Shown: in pieces, positions 39,901 to 54,000 of the stretch
How positions within the stretch are numbered: position 1 is the stretch's first letter
Layout of the letters: each line of letters starts with the position of its first letter
Origin: Chamaea fasciata
Lineage: Eukaryota > Chordata > Aves > Passeriformes > Sylviidae
Assembly (NCBI GenBank): GCA_029207755.1
Contig: JARCOQ010000001.1
Location: 95,212,640-95,276,639, forward strand
DNA length: 64,000 nt
Reading direction: 5' to 3'
Program-made: the position numbers and the translations under genes
The notes under the pieces: model-generated
Seen by the model: only the letters and a program-made list of their open reading frames with translations
Told to the model about the DNA's origin: nothing
Database searches by the model: none

Positions 39901-42900
39901 TGAACCTGCTCTACTGATTTGTGAAGCAGAAGAGTGGTAGACAACATTTCTTGTGAAGAAACCTTTGCAAAAAGGTTTATAGAGAAGCACGTGGTAGTGA
40001 GAGGGAGCTGTAAGCAGCAAATGCTAGGAAATCGGGTTAATAGGGATTGCAGTAAAAACGAAACCTGGAAGATGTCACAATCTCCTAGAGTGCTGTGAAA
40101 ATCCATGCATAGCAAATGCCAAGGCTACAAACACCTGAACATTCATATGATTCTGCTTGCCATGTATTTTCCCTCCTAATAATTTATAGGAACACAATCC
40201 TGGAAAGTGCAGAAGAGCAGCTTCCCAAGTTCTGCTTCTATCAGTTTCAGAAGATAGAAGCAGAACTTGGGAAGAAGATCTTCAAGCCTCTTCTCAAGGT
40301 ATCAGTAGGCTGCAGGATGATGTTTTATAGGCTGGTTCAGAATGGTACTTAGGGATGTGCCTTTTGGGACATCACCCCACAGATGTGAGCACTGATGTTT
40401 CTAAAAGCAGGGACATACTGCTGAGTATGTCTCATACTCTCCTGAGCTGTGGCTGCACTGTCTTCTTATTCATGATCATCTCGTTATTAGAAAGGTAATG
40501 CGAAATTTCCAAAACAAATTTTTGACAATCAAAACTAATGGTATATTTAAAAGGCTGAGCATCTTGGTGCTCTTAAAAAGATGATAAGGTTTTCCTCTGC
40601 AATCTGGTGATATCCTCACTGTTCCTGACAACACAGTTTTGTGTTTTCTGGCTAAATTTATGCTAAATTCACATCTCACTGAAGCTTCTCATAGCTACAG
40701 CAAAAGAATCCTGTCCAATATCATTACTATGAAAAGTTAACAGACATCCTACTGAGAGGCAGAAGTAACTCCTTCAAAAGTAAAACTAATGGCAAAAGAA
40801 TTTTTTGTTTAAAATGGAAAGAAAAAGCACTTTTGTGTGAAGAGTTACTAAAACAGATGTTTCTTAGACAGGTTGTCCAGCTCTGTGATACTGGGCAATA
40901 GAGGATCTGGTTGCTACTGTGCTTCTTGCAGAACTGATTTATTGTTGTGTAATTCTTCAATCTGATTGCAAACAGTAGGAAATCAGACTTTCATTTCATC
41001 ATTCATCATACATACTGTGGAATGATTTTCCATGCAGCAGGGAGGGGTTTTTATAATTAATATGCTTGATATGGCTGTATATACTAACAGCACTCTTAGT
41101 GATATAGTCCAGAACATTTTGCAGAAGCACATCATGACAGACTTTAATAGCATTTATGTTAGGTTTCCTTTCACAAATACTGTTATTTTAGAAGGACTGT
41201 GGAGTAAAATTTTTCTTTTATTCTGTTAACAGTAATGTGTCTATCAAGCAACTTGTCAATGTTAGATTTATTAACTGATATGGGATTTTTGCTGGTATAC
41301 AAGAAATAATCTGGGAGAAATATGATCTCAAAATCCTTGGAATCTCAAAATCCTCTGTCACATTTAACAGGTAAAATAAAAATGAGCAGATGACCAAGTA
41401 AATGCTTTTTAGAAGAACTATAAATGTTTTAATCCTTGAAACAGGATTAAAGAAAGCACATGGAGAATGTGGAGGAAGAAAATTATACAAACGAGGCAAA
41501 GGTTACAGAAATAAATACATGCCCTTAAACTAGCAACTCCCAGAAATCCTGCGGAATCCTACTGAAAACATTGCAAAGTATTATTCCAAGCAAGTCTTGA
41601 TATTACAATACTCTGACTACTTTTGCATTTTAAGCATATATTGTCATTTTAAAAAAGTCAGCAGTGAGTTTAGCAAAACTACTTGGCAAGAATTTACCTT
41701 CTTGAGGTAAACCAGACTGCATGTCAGCACTCACCCCTGAGCTACTAGAATTTACTGTGGAACTTAACATATTGCAAGGGAGAGACAGGGGCTCTGTGGG
41801 ACGTCTCAATGGCTGACTGTGGTATGATTTCTTTAAAATTTATTTTTATACAGCTCAGAGGCAGAATATCATAATAGAATAATAAAGTCATAGAATGATT
41901 TTGTCTGGAAGGAACCTTAAAGATCATCTAGTTCCAAACCTCCTGCCATGGACAAGAACACTTTCCACTAGACCAGACTGCTCAAAGCTCCATCTAGCTT
42001 GGCCTTGGACACTACCAGGGATGGGGCATCCTCAGCTTCTCTGGGCAACCTGTGCCAGTGCTTCACCACCCTCACAGAGAAGAATTTCTTCCTGATATGT
42101 AATCTAAACCTACCCTCTTTTAGCTTAAGGCCATTGCCTCATGTCCTTAAACTAAGTGCATTTGTAAAAAGTCTCTCTCCAACTCTTTTATAAGCCCCCT
42201 CAAGGTACTGGAAGGTGCCATAAAAGCTTCTCTCTTCCCTAGGCTGAACAGCCCCAGTTCTCTGAGTCAGTTCTCATAGATGTGCTCCATCCCTCTGATC
42301 ACCTTCATAGCCCTCTTCAAGACACACTCAAGAAGGTCTATGTCTTTCTCATGCTCAACTTTCTACTTTTGAGTATTCTGATTGATTGTAGACTTGATGA
42401 AATGACTGGAACGCTGACAGTGGCATGCCTTTGGTCTGTGTATTTTTTGTCTACTTTTTAGTCACCATAGGAATGTTTTCCCTTTGATTACCTGTTTTTA
42501 ACAAAGACAGCAGCAACAATATCCAGGCTTTCTGAAACAAGCTCTATGGCCATTATAGTGCTAAAGAAAAAAAGATATGTAATTTGCACTACATGGCACT
42601 TTTTTCTCATTTGAATACAATGTAAATAAAATTGTACAATTTCTTACATTATGGAGAAAGTCAAATCAACTATTAATTCTTCCAGTTATTTCATGTTTCC
42701 TGTATAAATCAGCTAAGGGAGTAAGATAATGACATCTTACAGACTTTTGGTTATCTTTATGCTTATTAGTAATAAAACACAAGGTTTTTCATTGCAGATT
42801 GTAGAGATAGAAAAATTCAAGATCAGTCAAATAAAATTCCTCTCTGATACTTACAAAATTTTTCATTTAGGACATTTTTTTTCTCCTTTCTCCCTCAAAC

Positions 42901-45900
42901 TTTTATCAGAACTTCTGAAAACAAAATTTTGCAACAAATTCACAATCTCTCCATTTAGATGGTTAAAAATTCTTTCACTGATTTAGATCTTTTATGAAAG
43001 TCCTTTTGATCTTAACTGTTTTTGTAAGGTTACCAGTCATTTAAAAAATGTTGTCTGTGTTTAAAAATTTGTATGTGTTCAATACAGCTGGAAATCCATA
43101 TTCATCTATGGAATTAATAGCAATTTTTATAAAACTCTCAGAATTATGCTGGACAACCACTAATTGCTGTGCAATGAAGCCATCTTACAAAGTCCTGACA
43201 CAAATTTTGTTGACACCATTCCAGTGTCTACTGAATATTTCCAGCTCAAACACAGAATGACTGAACCACTCGTTAGTCATATATTGCAACAGTTTGGTCA
43301 TATTCCAGGTACTAATTGACAAAGTTGGAATAAAAATTGGCACCATTCAGTAAATTCCATCTGCCCTTACTCTCTTCTTTGAGCAGTTTCTGTTTTCAAG
43401 GCAGTGCTGGGTCTTCATGATGCTGCTTTGGCTTTATCACATCATGTGCTGGTTTAGGATCCAAGCTTGCAGAAAACAGAAAAGATTTCAACCCCTCTGG
43501 CTCCAGTTTCTATTGCTTTTGTAATCATTTAATCATCCAGCTTGCCTGAATTTTCATCTCCAACAGTAAATATCACATAGACTACTCCTGTTATTCGGGT
43601 CCATAGCTCTGATTTCTTTTTCTTAATTGATTTGAGGAGGATTTTCATAATTAGGTGAGTTTTTTAAAAAATCCTTCTAACTAAACATTTTTAGAAAACA
43701 TGTTAGTGCCAATGAACTTCTGCCAAAATACAATCATGCTTCTTTTGACAGGTCTGGCACACTATGTAAAATCAGATACCAAACATAAAATTGTAACTGA
43801 TTTTTTCAATTCACATGGATATCTCAAGTTCAAGGCTTCAGGACAGTTCCATAATACAGAAATTCCCATTTTGTGACTGACAGTGTTAGGAGTTGGACTC
43901 TCTGGAACCACAAATGAACTGGGAGATGCTGGAACATGTTTCCAAGGATTAGTAATATTTCATATCTTACAGAGTAGGTGGGGGAAAATTGTTGAGAAAA
44001 TGTCAAAGTTTCACATTACATTACAAAGAAACATAAATTATTATTTCTATGGTCCTTTTTAAGAGTGTCAGAAATTCCTAAGAAAAGCAATTCTTGACTT
44101 TATCTAGAGCTAAATCTATAGAAAGCAGATTCTGTAGCTCAGTCCTATTTCTGCAGTCTTTCTGTATTGAAACTTTCAAGTGGGGAAAGCATAAACCTTT
44201 TTAAGGAAGGCAAAGGTACAAGCTAAAAACCCTTTTTATGTTTAATCACAGCAGGTTTCCCTTGGCCTTGGTATAGTTTCACATGCAAGGATATATCCAG
44301 CAGCAATTGGACCAAATTTGGTCTACAGTAGGAGTAAAAGAGGTAAATAAAATCCCTAGTGCAGCCTCAGCAGGTGCCAGCTGTTTTTCTGCACACTGTG
44401 AGCCATACTCTGTCAGCAACAAAGAAGCCCTCTTGCTACCTCACAACATATCTGCTTGCTTCAGTCTTCAGTGGTGGTTGGTGCCCAAGTCAGAGTACAA
44501 AAGAAAATGAGTAATTATGGAATAGACTGCCCACTGGGAAAATTAATCCTTCAAATCTTGCAAAATCCTTGCATCTTTTTACTGATCAGTTTGCTCCTGG
44601 AGGAGAAAGAGCTGTATTTCTTCCATGTTTTTAAAAAAGTCCTTGTTTTAAAAAAAAAGGCCCTTTAAAAACAGTCATACTCTTGCCTGAATTTTAGCAT
44701 CTAGTTCATCCAAATGAATGTTCATTTCCTTTAGTAATAACTGGAGACCATCTGCTGCAACCAAAAATTATTAGAAGTTGACAGACATCCAAAGGCAGTT
44801 TTCCTTCATTAATCTCTGTAGATAAATGGCTGCCCTCTGTGTCAGACTTGTGTAACTTCTCTCTGGGTACGTGGAGCACCTTCGCTCACAAATGTGCTGG
44901 TTTATGGCCTGGGGTCAGAGGTGTTACAGAAATGCTCAAGAAAATAGAATTACTTCCTCTACACAACACATTGAAATCAATTTTTCTGGAGAAGAGCTAC
45001 ATTCAACTACTGCAAAACTGCCTCCACTTGGCTGAAATTCAAAATAATCAGAAGAAAAAGAAGTCAGTAACAATACTAAGTTCAGAAAGCAGAGAACAGT
45101 TTCTTCTGAAATGATCCAGACTTCTAAGTGTTAATGTTCTACATACACCGAACTATATGTTTGAACAGTTGGCTGTAGCTTAAAATGCCTTAATGGAGAG
45201 AAAGAGCAGGCTGGAAGCAGTTAAAAATAGCAATTTCTCTCTGAACAGTGTGGCCATTCCCATATGCTATCCCTAATGTACAGTTTAATAAATGGCAGTT
45301 ACAATGGATTTGGTCAGCACCCTTGGCACGAAAAAGGCACCATGAACACAGGCAAAACTGATCTCTGAAATACATCAGGTTTTGCAGTTACAAGGCCACT
45401 GGTTTTTGTCAGACAGAGTAAAGAAAACTTCAAACCATCTTTTTTTTTCTTGTCTGCCAAGGAAGGAGATTCTCAAGGTGCACATGCCATTGCATCTCTC
45501 AAATTCCTACTGTTGGTCATATTAAAATTATCAAATTATTGTTAATAAGAAGGAAACGTGGTTTCCTCTGGACAAAATATCATGCATCTAAGGTACCCCA
45601 AAATCATTACAAGCTTTACATAGGTCTCTCTACGTTTTCTTGTTGGAAGTTATTATAATAGTTACCGCATTAATTATGAATTTTAATAATTAAAATGGCA
45701 TTGCAAATTCAGAAAATATATGGTTCTCTGCTGTGGCAAATCAGCATATTTTTTTTCCCAGTGTGCAAGCATAAATAGACCTGTAAAAATATGATGGAGC
45801 AGGGAATCCTAGTGCACAGAAAGATTTCATATCATTGTCATCATCGTCAGTGACAGAGTAACTTCTGGCTGTGAAAAAGAGGGTGTTTTGCATAGTGACA

Positions 45901-48028
45901 TCTCCAAGCTTTTCAATCTCCAAATCATATAATGCCTGTGCTACTCTTGGGGCTCTGCCCTGCACCACAAATTCTCTCAAACCTTCCTCTACATCCCACG
46001 TGATGCAAAGTTTAAATAGTACAAAGTTCAAAATGCCTCAGGGATATCTCATAGGACCATCTGTTACGGCTTTGATTCGCACCATTCTGCCATTTCTACC
46101 TGACAAGAATTGCTGCTGGCACCATTGCTTCTCTGCAACCAAGGCACATGATAGGCACAGACTAATAATAAGGCAACATCCTAAAGTGAAAGTCTGGATC
46201 AGGACATCATGCAGTGTAACTACCGCTCTCTCTGAGACAATTTTAGACACCATCCTGTATGTAATCATTTCAGCTGTAGTAAAAGCCAGGAGGACCTTTT
46301 TTATTCTATGTCCAGACAGGAAATCAAGACAGTGCTCTCCACAATATGTTAAAATTCAAAGACAACTCAGAAACAAAGAGGTCCACTTAGAGAGCAGGAA
46401 CAGAAACTTCATTGCTCTGTGGCAGTGTAGGTCTCATGCATTTAACATTCCCTGTAAAAACAGTTCTAAGAAGACACAGCACGGCTTTCCCTCACTCCTT
46501 CTTTTGGCAGTTGCCTTTAAACTGAGGATCTTGCCTTTGGTCCGTGCCTGTATCATGTTGCAGCTGTCTAGTCCATGTCCAGCCATGAGTCCTGCTGACT
46601 CAGACCCAGAGTTTTACCCGAAAACTTGTATTCCTGGCTTGACTTTCTGGCTTCCTCATCACTGTGGACTTGTGCAATGATACAGACTGTTGGCTGAACA
46701 TGGCTGCCACCAACAAACATACTCAGATTATTTTGCCTTCTTTCTGTGGAACTGCATCCTTGTTGGTGAGGTCACTTGCCCAGATGTTTGGCTTCCCACT
46801 CCCTGACCACTCCAGAGCAGCCTGCCTTTGGTGCACTCTGACAGTCTACACTTGCTATCAAGAAAATGAAAACTACAGTAACATCTTCCAAAGTATATAT
46901 TTAGAGCATACATATATTCATGACATGGCTTCAAAATGAAGAAAAACTATGAATGAACAAAAAAATTCATGTAATAGAGGTCAAAACTTGCTTGTATGGA
47001 GAGAAACATGTAATGTGTAATTGGATTAATAAAATGACACAAAGAATTTTTTATGTGTAGTAATTTGTAGTCATCAAAGACAGAATTCTGCCAACTAATT
47101 CTTTGTAAGGTTACATGTCTATAAAACTTTATATAATGAGAAATACACAGAAGACTTTATTAGTGATATATATCACAACTAATCCAGGCCCAGGTCTTCC
47201 AGAAGAATGATTTCCAGTTAGGGAAGAATTTATGTATTTGTTTCTGAGTTAAAATTAGGAGAAAGCAGTATAGACAATCATTATACAATTGTGCTAGATT
47301 TTAGTGCATTTTATGAATTTTTGGCCTCTAAGGGAAGAAACATGTGTTTGTTTTCTTGATCTTGTAGCATACTGTCTTTTGTTTATTCAAGCCTAGATCC
47401 TACAGGGCTGAGATTAGTTCTTAGGAGCTGAATAAAGCACCAGTTTTAGCAATGACTCGTTGGTTTTAAGTTTAAAATAGCCATTAATATTGCAGGTGGA
47501 AACTTTTCATAATGTATAGTGATTACCCTAAATTAGAATGATGTCTAATATCTGTGACATGCATATAGCAGGAATAACACAGAATCAGAACAATAAATCA
47601 CAGCTCACAGACTCACTGATATTTTAGGATTCTGCCCCATTTAGGACAGTCTTCTAGGTCTGAATTTTTTTTTTTTTTTTAATTTGAGGCAAGCCTATCA
47701 GATAGAATAGGATAGTTGTTTAAAATAACTAACTCCAGGTAACAAATTATGTCTTGGAGTTAGACAGAGAGGAAATTCTCCTCCATACTCTTCTGTATTG
47801 CAAAAATGAAAATGTACACAAACAGGACATCAAAAAAATTCAATTGGTCTTATGTACTATATTGATCTTGCTAGTCGTATAGTTAACAGGACAGCTTTTC
47901 ATTTTCTGTCTTTAGACATGTGTCCATGCTCAGGTCTTTTTTGGTTTGAGACGTACTTCTTGGAAATCAGAGACTTCCCTCTTTTTTTTTTTTTTTTTCT
48001 TTTTTTTTTTTTTTTTCTTTTTTTTTTT

Positions 48029-48060
<32 letters not shown>

Positions 48061-51000
48061 CTTGTTCATTAGCAGAGGGGCAATAATTCAGGAGCAAATG
48101 CCATCACAGTCACAACAGTAACAGGTTTGTTGCATTAATGCAACAATAACAGAGGTACAGTCTGCCTCTGTCCCAAACAGCTGAAGTTTGTGACTATAGT
48201 CACAGTGACAGGGTCCTCCTGAGACTGGGAGCAAACAGCTGCAGAGAGGGATGGACCACAGGGTTTGTGGTCAGTGTAGCCTGCCTGGCCATGAGGCCCT
48301 GAAAAGTCAGAGAGCAAGAAGGCACTTAAATTTTGGAAACTTTTCACCTCTACTCTCTTGGAAAGGGAGGACAAGAGCATTTCTTAAAGAGCCTCATGAT
48401 CAGCAGGACCATGAGGAAAGATGAGACATCATAAGGTTACAGTAACATATTACTGTGTTCTTCTCCAAGATTACTTTCCCAAAAGCATTCTACAGAACTT
48501 CAAAACAAAACAAAATGAGAAAAAGAATGGAAATTGAAAGGGAGGAGAAAGGGGGAAATGGAAAAACAAAAATGGAGAAAGGGAAAAAGGAAGGGGAAAA
48601 GATAAGAGGGAAAAAGAAGAAAAGGAAAATGTGAAAAATGGAAAATGAAAAGGGTATATACTTTGACCTATCTTTAGACAAGCATATAAAGTGGATACAG
48701 ATACTGGGTATTAGAATTAACAGCCTCTTGGCTCTCTGATTATTCTAACAGGTTTCACAAACAGTAAGGGATTAAGACAGCCAAGCACAATCCAGATCTT
48801 TTAGTATTAACTATATTCACTTTCCTTATTTTTGACCCCCCTTTTCTGTGATCACATCACTGAGAATGAGGCTCAGAAACAAATTAATTATGCAATGGCC
48901 AATTTTAAAATCCCTTTTTAAAAATCACAGAAAAAAATCATTTACAAGAGCCCTGCAAAAGTCATCTAATCCAGTCCGCTGCTCAGTGCAGGGCTATCCT
49001 GAGGAATAATGCGGCCGAGAACCCTATCTATTTAAGTTTAGAATACTTGTTAGAATGGAGATTCCACAAACCCTCTCACCAACTTCTTTCAGAGCTTAAC
49101 TGCTGCCATGGTGAAGATTTTTTCCCCCACTTGCTCAATCAAAATTTCCTTTGTTGCACCTTTTGATTGCTACTTATCATTTTCCTCTGTTTTATTCTCT
49201 AAAAAGTGTCTGCCTCTGTTATCTCTACCACCATTCAAATAGCAATGATGAGGACCACATCATCACCTAACCCAGAAATGGAAACTTCTTGAGGGTGGCT
49301 GAAGTTGTTAAGAGAGATACCTAGGATCTGCAAGTCAACAATAATAGAATATTGAACAGGAACTGCTGATAAAATGGTGACGTACCAGTAAAGACAGAGA
49401 GAGAATGTAAAAAATTAATGCTGTACACTGCAGACTATCCTAGCTGCTTAACAAAAGTTTCATCTTCAGATGAAGAATTCCTTTGAGTTTCTAAACTGCA
49501 GCAAGACAGGTTCAGTTTGGGAAATCCACAGATAATGTGGATGTGAGCATCAACCTTTAGGCTTTCCCTACAACTGATGAGATGTGTTTTAAGTAAACTG
49601 GAGGTTGAGAGCCTTTTGTTTCATGGCCATTACGAAAGGAGAGAACCATCTATAGCCTGTCAAACTGATCCACTTGCACTTCAGGACAAATAAAGGCATT
49701 ATGATCAAGTTCCTCTCCAATTCTTGTGCAGATGCAACAGGATGTGGAGACAAGTGCTGAGTGTCTTCCTGCCTCTTCTGGTTTCACAATGCAAAGTTTC
49801 CTCCTTCTACATACTCTGAATCAAAAATGGAAAGGCCAAAAGAAGTTGGAGGCACACAGTTGTCACAGCTTCCTCAGTAAGGAAATAAACACTACTTGTC
49901 AACAACTTTGATGATGGTGTCATTCTAACAGACTGTTCCACATGAATTTTCCTTCATGATTTCAGTCTGCATTGTTTGTATTGCATTGATCTAGGTTTAG
50001 AAATTTATCCATGAAGAAAACACAACAGAGCTAAGTATTCAGACACAAGAAATTGTTCATATCAGATGAATATATCACAATGGTATAGTTAATATTTCCA
50101 CAATACTTCAGTGTATGGCCATGGTATTGTAATTACACACAGAATGTAGGACAAGACAATGTATTCATGTAGAGAGTCTTGCTTTCCCCATAGTTGTTCT
50201 AGGCATTTATTTATTATAAATTATATTATATTATAAATTATAAATTATATAAATTATATTTATTTATTATAAATACAATCATGTATTTACTGTGAAGTTT
50301 TGTTCTGCTAGCTGTATAGGGGCTAAATGAGACAGTAGCTTCTTTTGAATGCTCTTTATGGAAATTCTGCAGTGTGTCTGGAAACAATATGTCTTGGAAT
50401 AGGACACTTAAGATATGAGTAGCTTCAGTATATCAGAGGGTTTGTAAACAAGTATTCATTTAACATTAATGCTGTAAATACTCGGGGGTGTCTGCATATA
50501 TTCCCAGTTGGAGCAGTAGTTTTATCCCCACTACTTTTTTTAATGAAAACTTCTTTGTTGAACAAGTCAAAGCTCATGTGGGCAAAGCAGTTGGCAAATC
50601 GTGGCAAATGCCACAATTCCATTCTGTCTTTTGAAATTCTGTGAGAGAAGTGAAAAAAGGAGCTACAATACTTCAGGGTGCCAGTGGTTTGTTTATTTTT
50701 CCACTGAGAAAGCATCCTTGAAATTTTATTAATGTTTACACTTGCACTGAGCACCACCTCCACTCCCCAACTCATCATATCTCAGCACCAGGAAGTACCA
50801 TGTGGTACTCATTTGTCAGATTTGCATCTCATCAAAGATACAAGTTTCACTATAAGTGCATCAGAAAAAAACCCTACACCCCCAACATCCCTCCGTGAAA
50901 ACCTGCAAAAGAGCCAACAAGGTATATACATGTAGAGTCAAAGCCTTGATTATAATATAAGGCCACCTTACGCAGTATTCTGAGTTCAGTCAAGTACTGT

Positions 51001-54000
51001 TTGGTAAAAACAAATGGAACTATACACTAAATGACATACTTTATAGAACACTAAAACTGTTTCAGATAAGTGTTTTTACATTAATACCATTTCACTACAA
51101 CAACTAAAATGGTATTTTGATCAAGAGCCGGATTTTTTCAGCTGAGAAAACTTTCAAAACTTATTTGTGTTTTATCCCTTTCCTGTAATCACATGTGAAA
51201 GAAACTAAAGACAGAAACTAAAAAAAAAAAAATCAAACCATATGTGTTAAACCACATTCATGGCTAGCCTGAACAGGATGAAGTGTTTGCTTGTTTTTTA
51301 CTGTGAAAAGCATGAAAGGGTTCGAGTCATGTATACCCACACCCACAAGCACCACAAAGTGGCAGCACTACTGTGGAACATTCATTACAGATCAGTGGTT
51401 CCCCCTTACCAAGTCAAGAGCTGTGCTGGTTTGGCAGAGTGTTGAAACAGATGGAACTATAACAACCATTGGAAAGTTGAAGACTAAGAAAAGCTAAGAC
51501 TTTGACCCTCTGAAAATAAAAAAGTATCACATTCACAGAAGTGACGCAGTGTATTAAGTAAGTCTGTAGCTAACCAAAGAGGGATGGTGGAAGTAAAAAT
51601 CCTTTCTGTGGGGAGACACTGCTCCCTCACACCTCCTGCCATGAGGCAGCAATGCACTGGCAAGAAGGATTCCTGATCAATGGATATTTTGGTGTTAGGA
51701 ATTCCAAATAAGAGAGTATTCCTAGAAAAGCCTTAGGTTTTGCATAATTTTCCCCTCAGTTTGCTTTGTAGACCACAATGTACACATTGATGCCTAGTGA
51801 CTACTCAAGCTACCAGCACATTTGTTTCAATTATTCACAACTCTTTTACACCTGAAGATTTACCTTCTCATGCAAAATGACAATGCTGAGCCAGAAGTTT
51901 TCTGTGGGAAAGAAAGAAACACAGGGACAAGCAGCAACAACTCTAAATTAATGTATTTCAAGAAATGTTACACCTCCAGTGCATTCTTGACAGCTGTTAG
52001 TTATCAAATTAAGACATCAAACATACTATGATAGAGTGTATATGCATAATGGTGGGGAAGAAAGGTCTTGATACATACTGTCACCTGGTTCAGTTTCTTT
52101 GGTACTGTCAAAGAAGAGAAAATGATAAATTTAGAAAAGCTACACAGTTCTTCTCCAACCCCAAACAGATCTGCTCTTTCTAGTTGCCTGTTTTACCCAT
52201 GAGCATGGCTCACAGCTCAAGTTGTAAAATTTTTGGAGGGTTCGCTCTTGATCATGGGACTGGATTCTACCTGAGATGTTCAGGGTTCAGTCTACCACAT
52301 CATCCATGTTGTGCATGAAGATGTTAAGGAGTGTTGATCTCAGTGTGCACCACAGGGTAGTACACTAATGGAGTGATAACTGGCACCCAGTAACAGCATT
52401 CATACCACTGACTACACCCCTTCAAGCATGTGTAGGTCAGACTGTTGCCAACACACATCACTGCCCACTCATCTCGTCCTTACTTCCAGAGTTTCTCTAC
52501 CTGGATGTTACAGGAGACAGAGCTGAAAGTCTTGCACAAGACCACAAATATCAGCTGTCTTTTCCTCGCACACTGAGCTGGTTATTTCATTGCCGAAGGC
52601 TACAAGACTCCCGAGCAAGATTTTCTCTTTCCCATTTCCATTTATGTGCTGACTATTCCTAATCACCTCGTTCTTACTAGAATGGATTCCACAATTATGT
52701 ACTCCCACACCTTCCCAGGAACTGAGGTCAGCTGCTCAGCCTGCGGACCCCCAGGTCCTGCTCCTTGCTCTTCTTGAAAATAGGAGTGACGCTGGATTTC
52801 TTTCCATCCATAGGATCTTCTTCTGATCACCAATCTTTCAAAGATTGTTTTCCAAAATTCTGTCTCAATGATATCAGCCAGTCTGATGAGCCCTCACAGA
52901 TGTGTCTCATGAAGGTCCTGTGAACTTGGAGATATTCAACTGATTTCAATGTCCCTTCCCTCAGTCTGCCTCAATGGAGGACTGTTCTTGCCTTCAGACT
53001 TTCCCAGTGGGTTCAGGGGCTCAGTTTCCCGGAGGGAAATCTTACCAGTAAAAAGTGAGGCAAAGAAGGCATTGAGTACCTGGGCTCTTTCCATGCCCTG
53101 TCATCAGATTTGTTGCCCCATTTCATTTTGCCACAGATCCACATTTTCTCTAAACTTCTTCTTGCTGTTGGTATACCTGTAAAAGCCTTTCTTGTTGCTC
53201 TTCTCTTCCCTTGCTAAATGTAATTCCAAATGGATTTGGACTTTTCTGAGCTCCACCCATGCTCTCAGACAGTGTCTCTATACTTTTGTCATGAGAGTTT
53301 TTCCAGCTCTCATACATTTCATTTTTTCATATTTGAGTTTACTTATATGAAATATCACCAGAGATGAATCAGAGCTTGGATGTCACACAGGTTTATGTTC
53401 TGAAACTGTTCTTCAGCAAACCCCAGTTACAGGCTATTCAAAATATCCTCAGCTTATAGGAAATTTTGAAGCATGTCTTGGAGTACTATTCTTTTCTCTC
53501 AAGAGTCATCAACTTAGTCTTTAGCAGGCAGCAAAAAATTAAAATTATTTCTAGGTGTGTTCTGTTCTCTTTGAGTTAGGTTATGTGTATCACTTGTAAG
53601 AAGGGCAGTGATTATAAAATGCAATGAGTAATGACAGATGCTATAACGCCGTCTTAGTCACCAACCATCAGAAATGTACAGAGGAAATCAAAAGCTGTAT
53701 TCAGCTTTCCAAAGAAACAGAGACAGACATCATGACTATGCATGGAACTCTGATTTCACACTTCAGAGGAAGGTATGTCACAAATAGGACTGGAAGTTTA
53801 ATCCTACCTGAGCAGTTATAAGCTACTGTGGTAATTCTTCACAGCAAGAAGTGAATTCAGTGGCAGCAGAGGAGGTAGACCCAGAGTCATAAGAGGTTCC
53901 CAAATATAGAATGAACTGGCTGAAGCCATTATGTGTCAACATTTTGTCTTCTGTATTAAAGATGAAGCAAAAGACCAGGAGTGATGGGGAAGTTCATATT

